Source: Spirochaetia bacterium (lineage in GTDB: Bacteria > Spirochaetota > UBA4802 > UBA5550). Taken from it: a stretch of 53,225 nt of DNA. A model generated the notes under the pieces. The model saw nothing but the letters and a program-made list of their open reading frames with translations, made no database searches and was not told the DNA's origin. Location: contig VFJS01000074.1 of assembly GCA_009885955.1 (NCBI GenBank), forward strand, positions 1-53,225, given 5' to 3'. The translations under genes and the position numbers were made by a program. Below are positions 8,628 through 16,043 of this stretch, in pieces. Each line of letters opens with the position of its first letter. Within the stretch, counting starts at the first letter, position 1.

Positions 8628-8930
8628 ATGCCCTCACCCCCGTCCCACTTCGACATGCTCAGTGCATCGCCTCTCCCGGAATAGGGAGAGGGGAGTTTTG
8701 GCAGGGCAAATCATTATATTCTTTTTTTGAGTACCTATATTTTCCCATCTCTTTATAAAACTAAACGCAATTCATGGCAATAAATAACAACAAAAAACGA
8801 TAAAATTCATGTTACACCCCCCTCTCCCCGATCCATATTGAAAATGGGAGAGGCGACAAGCAGGACGCTTTAGTGTCGAGCGCAGACATGGATGTCTAAA
8901 AGGCGCTCGACGAGACGGGGGTGAGGGCAT
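8628..8930. mobile_element. MITE-like element, 17-bp perfect terminal inverted repeats (CCCTCACC family)
   Basis: The left end (8628-8644) and right end (8914-8930) are perfect 17-nt inverted repeats, the right one being GACGGGGGTGAGGGCAT. Inside are a CTCTCCCGG...GGGAGAG hairpin, an AT-rich middle, and a nested hairpin near the right end (GTCGAGCGC 8875-8883 with GCGCTCGAC 8903-8911 around AGACAT/ATGTCT). No ORF encodes a transposase. The right end overlaps the last codons of rex. Shorter relatives lie at 20461-20578 and 30488-30604. Confidence 0.7.
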
Positions 8931-9588
8931 CATCTGACGCAGTCATTAAGGCCGCGAGATACCTCAAATCGCCGATGATATCAATATTAACAATGTTCAC
9001 CCCGCTCTTCATATCAGGGTTCAGAACGGTTGATGAAAAATTTATGATCCCCTTTATCCCCGCCCTTATGAGATTCTCAGCGGTTTCCACTGCCCGGGGC
9101 CCGGGAACGGCGATGATTGCCATCTCGATCTTCTCCTTCTTGATGATAAGGGGAATCTCATTGGCCGGATATACGGGAATATCGGTCCTCAGGGTCTCTA
9201 TCCTGTTTATGCTGGAGTCGAACCCGGCAACAATTTTCATGTTATTATAGGGAAGCCTGTCGTAATCCATGAGGACCTTGCCCAGTTTCCCGATGCCCAC
9301 GATACAGGCCCTTCTCTCAATATGGAACCGGAACCTGCTGCCGATCTCCTCTTTCAGGACCGGCACATTGTACCCTGAACCTGCCCTGGTATCCCTATGG
9401 AGATAGGAAATATCCTTCCTGATGGTATGCGGGGCAGTGCCGGTTTTTTCACCCAATTCCCTGGAGGATATGGCCTTCTCTCCCATTTTATCATACTCAT
9501 CAAGAATTGCATAGATGCGGCAGAGCCTTTTAAGGCTGGGATCGGGAATCATCTTCCCGGCCGTCTTATTTTTAAGGTTAAATCCCAT
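8896..9588 (-). CDS. rex: redox-sensing transcriptional repressor Rex
   Basis: This 230-residue repressor has a winged-helix DNA-binding domain (about 16-70: SSRELGEKTGTAPHTIRKDISYL) followed by a Rossmann NAD(H)-binding domain with CIVGIGKLGKVLM. Typical Rex features follow, including AGFDS and the C-terminal domain-swap helix. Rex binds DNA when NADH/NAD+ is low and controls fermentation and respiration genes. Two Rex-type operators lie directly upstream, implying autoregulation. The last 11 codons (DALTPVSSSAF) and the stop lie in the end of a MITE-like element, so the native C-terminus has been replaced. Confidence 0.9.
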   Translation of the reverse strand: MGFNLKNKTAGKMIPDPSLKRLCRIYAILDEYDKMGEKAISSRELGEKTGTAPHTIRKDISYLHRDTRAGSGYNVPVLKEEIGSRFRFHIERRACIVGIGKLGKVLMDYDRLPYNNMKIVAGFDSSINRIETLRTDIPVYPANEIPLIIKKEKIEMAIIAVPGPRAVETAENLIRAGIKGIINFSSTVLNPDMKSGVNIVNIDIIGDLRYLAALMTASDDALTPVSSSAF

Positions 9589-9595
9589 GGATCAC

Positions 9596-9613
9596 TTGTG
9601 AAATAATTCACAT
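9596..9613. promoter_or_regulatory. Rex operator 1
   Basis: TTGTGAAATAATTCACAT matches the Rex consensus TTGTGAAW4TTCACAA with one terminal mismatch. It sits 8 bp upstream of the rex start codon, overlapping the likely ribosome binding region, so occupancy would block rex expression. Confidence 0.8.
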
Positions 9614-9677
9614 AAAAAGTCAAGATAAATAACAATTATTTTCTTAAAATTTGATAATTATTATAAATTAACAGTAT

Positions 9678-9695
9678 TTGTGAATTTTTTCACAC
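9678..9695. promoter_or_regulatory. Rex operator 2
   Basis: TTGTGAATTTTTTCACAC is a second near-consensus Rex site, 82 bp from site 1 centre to centre. It lies in the divergent gap between rex and the PstS-like gene, so it may serve the rex promoter, the divergent gene, or DNA looping between the two sites. Confidence 0.75.
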
Positions 9696-9759
9696 CATTA
9701 TATCAAACAATTAATATTTTTATTTACTATTGAACTGATATATTGTATAAATAATTAAC

Positions 9760-9788
9760 TTGACTAATTGTAATCATTACAATATTAT
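9760..9788 (+). promoter_or_regulatory. sigma70-type promoter with PerR/Fur-like operator in its spacer
   Basis: TTGACT (9760-9765) and TATTAT (9783-9788) are separated by 17 bp. The spacer holds a perfect 17-nt palindrome, ATTGTAATCATTACAAT (9767-9783). It fits the 7-1-7 box of the PerR branch of the Fur family (ATTATAATNATTATAAT) with one symmetrical change. It should drive the PstS-like gene starting at 9869. Confidence 0.65.
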
Positions 9789-9868
9789 AAAAATGTCAGT
9801 ATGTAACACTTTCTCACTTAATATGTATTTATTATTGAGCAAAACCTTTCTGAATTATGGGAATTAAA

Positions 9869-10663
9869 ATGAATAAAATAGTATATATATGCGCCCTGAT
9901 CCTTTTCATACCAGCACTTGCATCGGCTGAACTCACTTATGAGGGCTCATCAACAATAGGTGAAATCATCATGCCGGGCGTCAGCGCTGCTTTTGAAAAA
10001 AAAACCGGTATCAAATTCAGCAAAATAGGGATTGCAGGGTCGGGCTCGGGGATAAAAGCGGTACAAGAGAATAAAACCGACATAGGCGGCATCAGCCGCT
10101 CCCTCACGAGGAATGAGATGAATATGAGGCATTACTATTGCATTGCAGGGTATGATGCGATTGTTGTCTTTGTCAATAAAAACAACCCCGTGAATAATCT
10201 TTCTGCGGCTGCGGTAAAAGGGATTTTTTCCGGCAGGATAAAAAACTGGAGGGAGCTTGGCGGCGCCAATGCCCCTATCGTTGTAGTCACGGAAATCATG
10301 GCGGGGAAAAGGGCCACCATGGAGGAATTCAGGCACCTGGCCATGGATGGATCGGATTACATTGTCACGAAGGAGATCGACAAGCCGGCTGACTGCGTAA
10401 AGCATGTCGCCACTGATATCAATGCAGTGACCTTTGCAGGCATGGCTTTCAGAGTGGACGGCATCAAGGCGGTCATTTATGACAACACGGATCCGTCCAG
10501 GAACAATGTGAGCACCGGGGCATACCCTCTGTCGCGTCCGCTGATTTTCATGACAAAAAAATATCCCAGGGGCGATATTAAAAAATTCTTTGATTTTTTG
10601 TTGTCCTCTGAAGGCCAGAAAATCATCGGGGAAAAAATCGTCCCCATAAAACAGGCTGATTAA
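9869..10663 (+). CDS. PstS-like phosphate/anion-binding periplasmic protein
   Basis: This 264-residue exported solute-binding protein has a signal peptide (MNKIVYICALILFIPALASA). Its mature start LTYEGSSTIGEIIMP and the SGSGIKAV and IGGISR motifs are typical of the PstS/PBP-like family. An NKNNPVNNLSAAAVKGIFSGRIKNWRELGG block follows that the phosphate ABC family shares. ATG 9869 is chosen because GGGA lies 6 nt upstream. No pst permease or ATPase genes are adjacent. Instead it is followed 29 bp later by a chemoreceptor, so it may feed ligand information to chemotaxis. A PerR-like box lies in its promoter. Confidence 0.8.
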   Translation: MNKIVYICALILFIPALASAELTYEGSSTIGEIIMPGVSAAFEKKTGIKFSKIGIAGSGSGIKAVQENKTDIGGISRSLTRNEMNMRHYYCIAGYDAIVVFVNKNNPVNNLSAAAVKGIFSGRIKNWRELGGANAPIVVVTEIMAGKRATMEEFRHLAMDGSDYIVTKEIDKPADCVKHVATDINAVTFAGMAFRVDGIKAVIYDNTDPSRNNVSTGAYPLSRPLIFMTKKYPRGDIKKFFDFLLSSEGQKIIGEKIVPIKQAD

Positions 10664-10692
10664 TATTTTATTAAAAATATAAGGAAAAAATC

Positions 10693-12423
10693 TTGATAAA
10701 TTTTATTATAAATCTCACCATAAGAAAAAAATTATTCGTAATAATTACGGTCACATTTTTCCTGTTTATTATCTCCTTCCTCGGGAACTTCTTCGTCCTG
10801 AACAAGGTTAAAGTCGGGGGCATACTTTCCGATAACATTGAATTGTACCACAATAACCTTGAGACCATAGCCCTCCTCAAATCCGACCTCATAATAGTAC
10901 GGAATCAGCTCCTGAATTTTATATATGAGCGCGACAGCGGCAAAATGTCCCAGTTGCAGAAGGGCATAGTTGAGTCCTCTGAAAAAATCGACACCTCATT
11001 CAAAAACATGCAGGCGGCAATAAGCGAGGAGGATATCAAAGTCACCTTAAAGGCGTCTCAATTTACCTGGACCGAGTTCAAGAATACCAGGGACAAGGTA
11101 TTGATTCCGGCAATCCTGGCGGGAAACCGCGAAGGCGCAAGAGAAATAGCGGGCGGGATTCAGGCCAGGAGGTATAACCGCTTCATAGAACAGACGGACT
11201 GTACAATTAACTCAATAGAACTCGTCATTGAAGATCTCCGGAATGCCGCAGACGAAATTGTCACATCAAACACCATATACCTCTCTCTTTTTAACGGGAT
11301 CCTGCTTATTATTATTATCGCCATAACATTTTTTATCGGCAACCTTATTGTAAAATCAATCAGGCAGCTGACTGAACGTACGCGGGACCTTTCCGAGGGG
11401 GAAGGGGACCTGACGATTGAGATTGACATCCGATCCAGGGATGAGACTGGCCTCCTTGCGGGATATTTCAACAAATTCGTGGCCAGGATCAGCGAGGTGA
11501 TACGGGACACGTCGCTCACCGCGGACCAGCTGTCGGTTTCATCCACGGAGATGTCATCATCGACAATGGCTTTCTCGGAAAACGCCCAGAGCCAGGCCGC
11601 CTCGGCAGAGGAAATAATGGCAAGCGTTGAGGAAATCTCCGCAGGTATGGACAGCGTGGCAAGCATAGCCGAAAATCAGCAGGGCAACATGAATTCCCTC
11701 ATGCAGCGGATAGACATCCTTTCTGATATCATAACCGGGATGAGCAGCCAGGTAAAAGAAGCGCTGGGGACAAGCGGGGCTATAACCGAGAAGGCGCGCT
11801 CAGGAGAACAGTCCCTGGGCTCAATGAATGAAAGCATGAGAAAAATCGGCGACAGCTCCAATAAAATGACCGACATCATCAAGATCATAAATAACATATC
11901 CGATCAGATCAACCTCCTTTCCCTCAATGCCGCAATTGAGGCTGCGCGGGCCGGCGATGCCGGGCGCGGATTTGCTGTTGTTGCAGACGAGATTTCGAAA
12001 CTTGCCGATAAAACCGCCCAGAGCCTGAAAGACATTGACAGTTTAATAAAGACAAATGAGAGCGAGATTGGGAAAGGTATTTCCATAGTAAACGTCACCG
12101 TGGATACAATCGGCACCATAATCCGCGGCGTCAACACAGTAGCAGATATGATGAAAAGCATTTTTGATTTCATGGAGAAGCAGCAGGAAAACAATACCCT
12201 GCTCATAAACGAGGCAACCCAGGCCAGGATAAGCTCCGAAGAGATACGTTCAGCCACGGACGAACAGAAAATTGCAATCAGCGAGATTGTGAAAACAATA
12301 TCAAACATAAATGAAAAAACACAGACAAATGCCTCGGGCGCGGAGGAGATGGCCGGTAATTCAGAGGAGATCTCGGGCATGGCCGAAACCCTGAAAATGA
12401 AGGTGGGATTTTTCAAGGTGTGA
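10693..12423 (+). CDS. methyl-accepting chemotaxis protein
   Basis: This 576-residue receptor has TM1 (about 12-34), a periplasmic four-helix-bundle-type sensor (about 35-190), TM2 (about 198-218), a HAMP domain (about 219-275) and a long MCP signalling coiled coil. The conserved hairpin tip is recognisable at [21 protein letters not shown] (about 407). The helical sensor domain rather than Cache suggests indirect ligand sensing, possibly through the PstS-like protein encoded just upstream. The start is TTG with AAGGA 7 nt before it. No che genes are in the window. Confidence 0.92.
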   Translation: MINFIINLTIRKKLFVIITVTFFLFIISFLGNFFVLNKVKVGGILSDNIELYHNNLETIALLKSDLIIVRNQLLNFIYERDSGKMSQLQKGIVESSEKIDTSFKNMQAAISEEDIKVTLKASQFTWTEFKNTRDKVLIPAILAGNREGAREIAGGIQARRYNRFIEQTDCTINSIELVIEDLRNAADEIVTSNTIYLSLFNGILLIIIIAITFFIGNLIVKSIRQLTERTRDLSEGEGDLTIEIDIRSRDETGLLAGYFNKFVARISEVIRDTSLTADQLSVSSTEMSSSTMAFSENAQSQAASAEEIMASVEEISAGMDSVASIAENQQGNMNSLMQRIDILSDIITGMSSQVKEALGTSGAITEKARSGEQSLGSMNESMRKIGDSSNKMTDIIKIINNISDQINLLSLNAAIEAARAGDAGRGFAVVADEISKLADKTAQSLKDIDSLIKTNESEIGKGISIVNVTVDTIGTIIRGVNTVADMMKSIFDFMEKQQENNTLLINEATQARISSEEIRSATDEQKIAISEIVKTISNINEKTQTNASGAEEMAGNSEEISGMAETLKMKVGFFKV

Positions 12424-12464
12424 AGGATCGGTTGCCTCGTGAAAAAATCCTCCAAGCGACAAAA

Positions 12465-13103
12465 TTAAACAAGAATATCCGAAATAAATAAAAATTTATT
12501 TTCGCGCAGCCCGTGCTTCACATATTGTTTTTTTAAATAATTTATATGATTATTCATATCGATATCATCTTCAATAATATGATAATGAAATGATTTCTGC
12601 CATTTGAACTTCACAAAGCCGTGATTGTTTCCATATTTTATGAAAAATTCCGATCTCAGGTTTTGAATGTTTTCGATATGTTCCATGAACGGTCCACATC
12701 CCCCCACAAGCGACGATTCGAATCGTCGCTTGTGGGGGGACCGTCGCTTTTCGGGGGACTGGCGCAGTTGGGGAGATCGGATGAAATCGTTCCCTGAGAT
12801 CATATCATTACAATCCCTTGCGAAATTACGTTTTATAGTGCCCATGATATCAGAAAAAGTAAATCCCTCAGCCTGTTTCAGCAAAATATGGACATGATCA
12901 GGATTTATTTTATACCCGTACAATAAAAAACGATAAGGAGAATAAATGCTTCTTATTGTCCGGCAGTATTCCATGGTTTCAACGAACAAACGGCATACTA
13001 TATCATCACTGAAATACGGAACACGGTTACAGGTATTTGTTGTTATAAAATATACCGAATTCTTTCGATAATATCTTTTCTGGGAATTCCTGTGAAAGGG
13101 CAT
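12465..13103 (-). CDS. REP-associated tyrosine transposase (RAYT), copy 1
   Basis: This 212-residue Y1 transposase belongs to the IS200-like RAYT branch. It has YFITTNTCNRVPYF near the N-terminus, the HUH-type metal motif HVH (about H70/H72) in GYKINPDHVHILLKQ, and the catalytic Tyr near the C-terminus (about Y189 in HINYLKKQYVKHGL). RAYTs cut and join single-stranded DNA at palindromic repeats. ATG 13103 is used (GGAG upstream); a longer reading frame starts inside the upstream palindrome. Codons 122-135 are a 42-bp palindrome in frame, preceded by three 6-codon half-arm repeats. Copy 2 is at 14941-15567. No terminal repeats of an IS were found. Confidence 0.85.
   Translation of the reverse strand: MPFHRNSQKRYYRKNSVYFITTNTCNRVPYFSDDIVCRLFVETMEYCRTIRSIYSPYRFLLYGYKINPDHVHILLKQAEGFTFSDIMGTIKRNFARDCNDMISGNDFIRSPQLRQSPEKRRSPHKRRFESSLVGGCGPFMEHIENIQNLRSEFFIKYGNNHGFVKFKWQKSFHYHIIEDDIDMNNHINYLKKQYVKHGLRENKFLFISDILV
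12699..12740. repeat. TTCGAA palindrome A (42 nt, perfect), inside RAYT copy 1
   Basis: Two 21-nt arms meet at TTC|GAA (12719/12720). The core is GCGACGATTCGAATCGTCGC; the outer arms are a C-tract/CACAA and its complement. It is fully within the coding sequence and reads as HKRRFESSLVGG-type residues in the minus frame. Partial arm copies follow at 12741-12775. Confidence 0.95.
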
Positions 13104-13161
13104 TGTATTTTCTCCTTTCTCTATATACGATTCACAGGAGAGGATTATGAAAAAAAATCCA

Positions 13162-13205
13162 TCCAAACCAAAGGCGACGATTCGAATCGTAGCCTTTGGT
13201 TTGGA
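13162..13205. repeat. TTCGAA palindrome B (44 nt, one mismatch), upstream of RAYT copy 1
   Basis: Two 22-nt arms centre on 13183/13184 with a single C/A mismatch. Outer arms are CCAAACCAAAG and its complement, unlike those of copy A. It lies 59 bp upstream of the RAYT start codon. Region 13206-13519 beyond it contains no convincing gene. A 17-nt stretch there (13364-13380) recurs at 15952-15968. Confidence 0.9.
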
Positions 13206-13519
13206 ATTCATCACGATAAAGTGTACGCTGATGGATTAGAATTCAGCACCGGAACCTCAGTTAAACCGACTGACAATGATATTCGCCCTTGCCCCGTCGG
13301 ACTGCTGCCAAATGACAATGCCATGCCCAAAGTTATCGAAAATTAATTGTGGAAAATTTGCAGGATAAACATGCTCAGAGCAAAATATTGAGCTTGCAAC
13401 GTTACAGTTGATATAAAAATTACATTTCAGCAATCTTTTTACCATCCGGAATATTTTGTTTGACAATACCAATTATATTTAGTAAATTTACATTAATGAT
13501 AAAAGCCAAGGATTATTAA

Positions 13520-13705
13520 ATGCCAATCAGTGGAAAAGAGATGCTAAGGATTTACAAAAAAGCAGGATGGAAAGTTGAAAGAGTAAAAGGCAGCCATCAT
13601 TGCATGTCAAAGGGCAATGCAGTTGAAACAATTCCTGTATCCTCGAAAGACCTCACTAAAGGACTTGAACGAAAATTATTGAAGAAACTGGAGAAAACAA
13701 TATGA
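13520..13705 (+). CDS. hicA: HicA-type mRNA interferase toxin
   Basis: This 61-residue protein has the double-stranded RNA-binding-like HicA fold. MPISGKEMLRIYKKAGW comes first, followed by the catalytic-His region VKGSHHCMSK and the VPVSSKDLTKGLERKLLKK-like tail. HicA cleaves mRNA and is neutralised by HicB. The gene overlaps hicB by 4 bp (ATGA), typical of the module. It lies between the two RAYT copies. Confidence 0.9.
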   Translation: MPISGKEMLRIYKKAGWKVERVKGSHHCMSKGNAVETIPVSSKDLTKGLERKLLKKLEKTI

Positions 13706-14124
13706 AATATCATTTTAAAATACATAGAGATACCGATGGACTCTGGGCAGAGTGTGTTGAATTAGACGGCTGTCATACTCAGGCTGAAACAGAGAAAGAG
13801 CTTTATAAAAATATGAAAGAAGTCCTTGATCTTTATTTAGATGAACCTGACGAATCCATTAGAATAGCGCCGCTGCCTAAAATAAAATTAAAATCGAAAA
13901 ATATCGCTGAGATCGAGGTTAATCCAAAGATCGCATTTTCTCTATATATGAAGCATTTAAGGAATAAGCACAATTTTACCCAGCAGCAGCTTGCCGACAT
14001 GCTCGGTATGAAGAATATTTATAGTTATCAAAGACTTGAAAAAAAATCCAACCCGAGCCTTGACATGCTTGCAAGGGTTAAAAAAATATATCCCGAATTT
14101 AATTTTAATAAATTATTTGAATAA
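13702..14124 (+). CDS. hicB: HicB-type antitoxin with C-terminal HTH
   Basis: This 140-residue antitoxin has an N-terminal partially degraded RNase H-like HicB domain (residues 1-60: DGLWAECVELDGCHTQAETEKELYKNMKE). A C-terminal Xre-type helix-turn-helix follows (about 85-125: RNKHNFTQQQLADMLGMKN). The HTH would repress the hicAB promoter. It is coupled to hicA by a 4-bp overlap. Confidence 0.9.
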   Translation: MKYHFKIHRDTDGLWAECVELDGCHTQAETEKELYKNMKEVLDLYLDEPDESIRIAPLPKIKLKSKNIAEIEVNPKIAFSLYMKHLRNKHNFTQQQLADMLGMKNIYSYQRLEKKSNPSLDMLARVKKIYPEFNFNKLFE

Positions 14125-14183
14125 AACCAATTACACAATCTTTTTTACACCCTTAAAATTTTTTATAAACTGCTGGATAACTT

Positions 14184-14579
14184 TTAGTTTATTTTGAATA
14201 AATTAAAAGTTATAAATTTCTTCATAAGATAAAAATGTTTATCAATTGTTAATAATGATATATTATTATTAACTATGTTTTGCAGAATAATTAAATCAGG
14301 TATTCCAACATTATTAATGCCATTCTTAATATTGATTACCTGGTAATTGATAATTTCATCCCAATCAATAACAATAGGAATATTTCTGATAGTTAACAGA
14401 ATATCGATTAACTTGAATTCCTTTTTAATTTTTAGATACGGCAGTAATTCCGACAGGATTAAATTATTAATGCATATTTGATTATTATCGATAAGACCGT
14501 CCACAACATCGGAATTGACTGATTTTGAGCCGCGGAAATACTCGACCCATACAGAAGTATCGATTAGTATAAAGTTCAT
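14184..14579 (-). CDS. vapC: VapC-type PIN-domain RNase toxin
   Basis: This 131-residue PIN protein has N-terminal FILIDTSVWVEYFRG with the first acidic residue (D7), a central acidic ILSELLPYL (E43), and C-terminal GIPDLIILQ and LLTIDKHF with further acidic ligands. It would be a Mg2+-dependent endoribonuclease. It is translationally coupled to vapB by a 4-bp overlap. Very AT-rich codon use suggests acquired DNA. Confidence 0.88.
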   Translation of the reverse strand: MNFILIDTSVWVEYFRGSKSVNSDVVDGLIDNNQICINNLILSELLPYLKIKKEFKLIDILLTIRNIPIVIDWDEIINYQVINIKNGINNVGIPDLIILQNIVNNNISLLTIDKHFYLMKKFITFNLFKIN

Positions 14580-14767
14580 CTGTTTCTTAATGTATCAAGA
14601 TCAATATTTATTTTTATTTTCCCATGGAAACTTTTAATATTTTTAACTTTTTCACGCTGAATCAGGCTTATCAAAGCTTCTTTAATAACGCCTGTTTTCG
14701 TTTTAATATTTGCAAGCTTCATAGCTTCTGATACAAGATTTTCCGGTAAATCAATTGTTGTTCTCAT
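14576..14767 (-). CDS. vapB: VapB-type ribbon-helix-helix antitoxin
   Basis: This 63-residue protein has the RHH motif MRTTIDLPENLVSEAMKLA followed by a basic C-terminus that would bind VapC. ATG 14767 has GAGG about 7 nt upstream. A longer frame back to 14830 crosses the operator and is unlikely. The palindromic operator immediately upstream supports autoregulation. Confidence 0.85.
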   Translation of the reverse strand: MRTTIDLPENLVSEAMKLANIKTKTGVIKEALISLIQREKVKNIKSFHGKIKINIDLDTLRNR

Positions 14768-14780
14768 GGCAATACCTCTA

Positions 14781-14810
14781 TATGCATAATATATAAAATT
14801 TATATGCATA
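14781..14810. promoter_or_regulatory. vapBC operator (paired TATGCATA sites)
   Basis: Two identical self-palindromic TATGCATA octamers lie at 14781-14788 and 14803-14810, just upstream of vapB. Their centres are 22 bp apart, two helical turns. A third TATGCAT lies near 14825. This fits RHH antitoxin autorepression. Confidence 0.65.
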
Positions 14811-14940
14811 GTCAAGTATATTTTATGCATTGAAACTAATTAATTCCCTAAAACAGACCAATAGGAATAATCACCCTCACCGTTCTCAAACCTGCGAAAA
14901 CAAGGTCATATTTACAAAAATGAACTATGCGGAAATAATA

Positions 14941-15567
14941 TTAAACAAGGATATCCGAAAAAAATAAAAATTTATTTTCGCGCAACCTGTGCTTCACATA
15001 TTGCCTTTTTAAATAATTTATATGATTATTCATATCGATATCATCTTCAATAATGTGATAATGAAATGATTTCTGCCATTTGAATGGGGCAAAGCCATGA
15101 TTGTTCCCATATTTCATGAAAAATTCCAATCTCAGGTTTTGAATGTTTTCGATATGTTCCATGAACGATCCCCATTCCTCCAAAAGCGACGATTCGAATC
15201 GTCGCTTTTGGAGGAATCGTCGCTTTTCGGGGAATCGTATGAAATCATTCCCTGAGATCAAATCATTATAATCCCGCGCGAAATTACGTTTAATTGATCC
15301 CATGATATTCGAAAAATTATGGAAAAGACGATGATTCGAATCATCGTCTTTTCCTTGTTTGATCAACATGTGAACATGGTCAGGATTTATTTTATACCCA
15401 TATAACATAAATTTTTTTATTATTCGGCAATATTCCATTGTCTCAACGAACAAACGGCATGTTATATCCTCATTGAAATACGGAACGCGGTTACAGGTAT
15501 TGGTTGTTATAAAATATGCTGAATTTTTACGATAATATCTTTTCTGTGAATTCCTGTGAAAGGGCAT
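14941..15567 (-). CDS. REP-associated tyrosine transposase (RAYT), copy 2
   Basis: This 208-residue paralogue of the 12465-13103 protein shares YFITTNTCNRVPYF, HVH (H64/H66) and the C-terminal catalytic Tyr (about Y185). The start has GGAG upstream. It differs by two in-frame changes. A palindrome insertion adds net 8 codons (GKDDDSNHRLFHN, residues 72-84) just after the HVH strand. It also lacks a six-residue stretch before GYKI. A second palindrome lies in frame at residues 117-131, at the same place as in copy 1. All active-site residues remain, so both could be active. Confidence 0.85.
   Translation of the reverse strand: MPFHRNSQKRYYRKNSAYFITTNTCNRVPYFNEDITCRLFVETMEYCRIIKKFMLYGYKINPDHVHMLIKQGKDDDSNHRLFHNFSNIMGSIKRNFARDYNDLISGNDFIRFPEKRRFLQKRRFESSLLEEWGSFMEHIENIQNLRLEFFMKYGNNHGFAPFKWQKSFHYHIIEDDIDMNNHINYLKRQYVKHRLRENKFLFFSDILV
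15174..15217. repeat. TTCGAA palindrome C (44 nt, perfect), inside RAYT copy 2
   Basis: Two perfect 22-nt arms centre on 15195/15196, with core GCGACGATTCGAATCGTCGC and outer arms of the ATTCCTCCAAAA type. It occupies the same place in the gene as palindrome A but the outer arms differ. A partial arm copy follows (15218-15233). Confidence 0.95.
15321..15354. repeat. TTCGAA palindrome D (34 nt, perfect), second insertion in RAYT copy 2
   Basis: Two 17-nt arms centre on 15337/15338. The core is GATGATTCGAATCATC, a variant in which changes on one arm are matched on the other. RAYT copy 1 has no palindrome here, so this is an in-frame insertion. Confidence 0.93.
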
Positions 15568-15699
15568 TTTATTCTCTCCATAAGATATATACGATTCACA
15601 GGGGGAGTTTTGGAAAATTTATATGAGATTATACATAAAAGTGTACCTGAAGAAGTGTGATGCCTATCTGAAAAACCAAAAACCACAACCCTCACCCTG

Positions 15700-15765
15700 A
15701 AAAGCGACATCTCACAACCCAAAAAAGTGACGTCTCACAACCCCGAAAGGCGACATCTCATCCCC
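15700..15765. repeat. three tandem degenerate palindrome arms
   Basis: Three consecutive 21-23-nt units, of the form AAAGYGACRTCTCACAACCC, lie at 15700-15720, 15721-15743 and 15744-15765. They lead directly into palindrome E. Each looks like one arm whose second half was never copied. The surrounding region 15568-16043 has no supported gene. Confidence 0.7.
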
Positions 15766-15798
15766 AAAAGCGACGATTCGAATCGTCGCTTTTGGGGA
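15761..15798. repeat. TTCGAA palindrome E (38 nt, perfect)
   Basis: Two 19-nt arms centre on 15779/15780, with core GCGACGATTCGAATCGTCGC and TCCCCAAAA outer arms. It is intergenic, downstream of the tandem arm array. Confidence 0.95.
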
Positions 15799-16043
15799 AG
15801 GGGAGGCGTGAAGGTTGCTTATGCGGAACCATCTACACCCACTGTTCTCACGGAACCCCCATTCCACTTCGGCAGACTCAGAGCAGGCAATCCCTCCCCT
15901 TCTTCGGCTCCGTTCAGGGAGCGGGAGATGGGGGAGCAAATAAGTAGTTTTGATAAACATGCTCAGAGTAAAACATCCATTTTATCAGCAAAATCTTTGA
16001 TGAGAAATATCTTTGCCTCATATCCTAAAAATCTCAATATTCA

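Noticed and set aside
8628-8930. rho-independent terminator of serC or rex
   Set aside because: Terminal inverted repeats and related copies elsewhere identify a repeat element. Some hairpins may terminate incidentally, but there is no U-run adjoining a clean stem.
13104-13214. N-terminal extension of RAYT copy 1
   Set aside because: The extension would read through the palindrome at 13162-13205. The ATG at 13103 has a ribosome site and matches copy 2.
13257-13472. 71-codon minus-strand frame in the RAYT/hicA gap
   Set aside because: There is no ribosome site, no homology recognised, and it overlaps hicA regulatory DNA.
12699-15798. CRISPR array
   Set aside because: The TTCGAA repeats are palindromes at irregular spacing with variable arms, not direct repeats with uniform spacers.
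15712-15960. 82-codon minus-strand frame through palindrome E
   Set aside because: It is formed from palindrome and repeat sequence, so it is not a gene.
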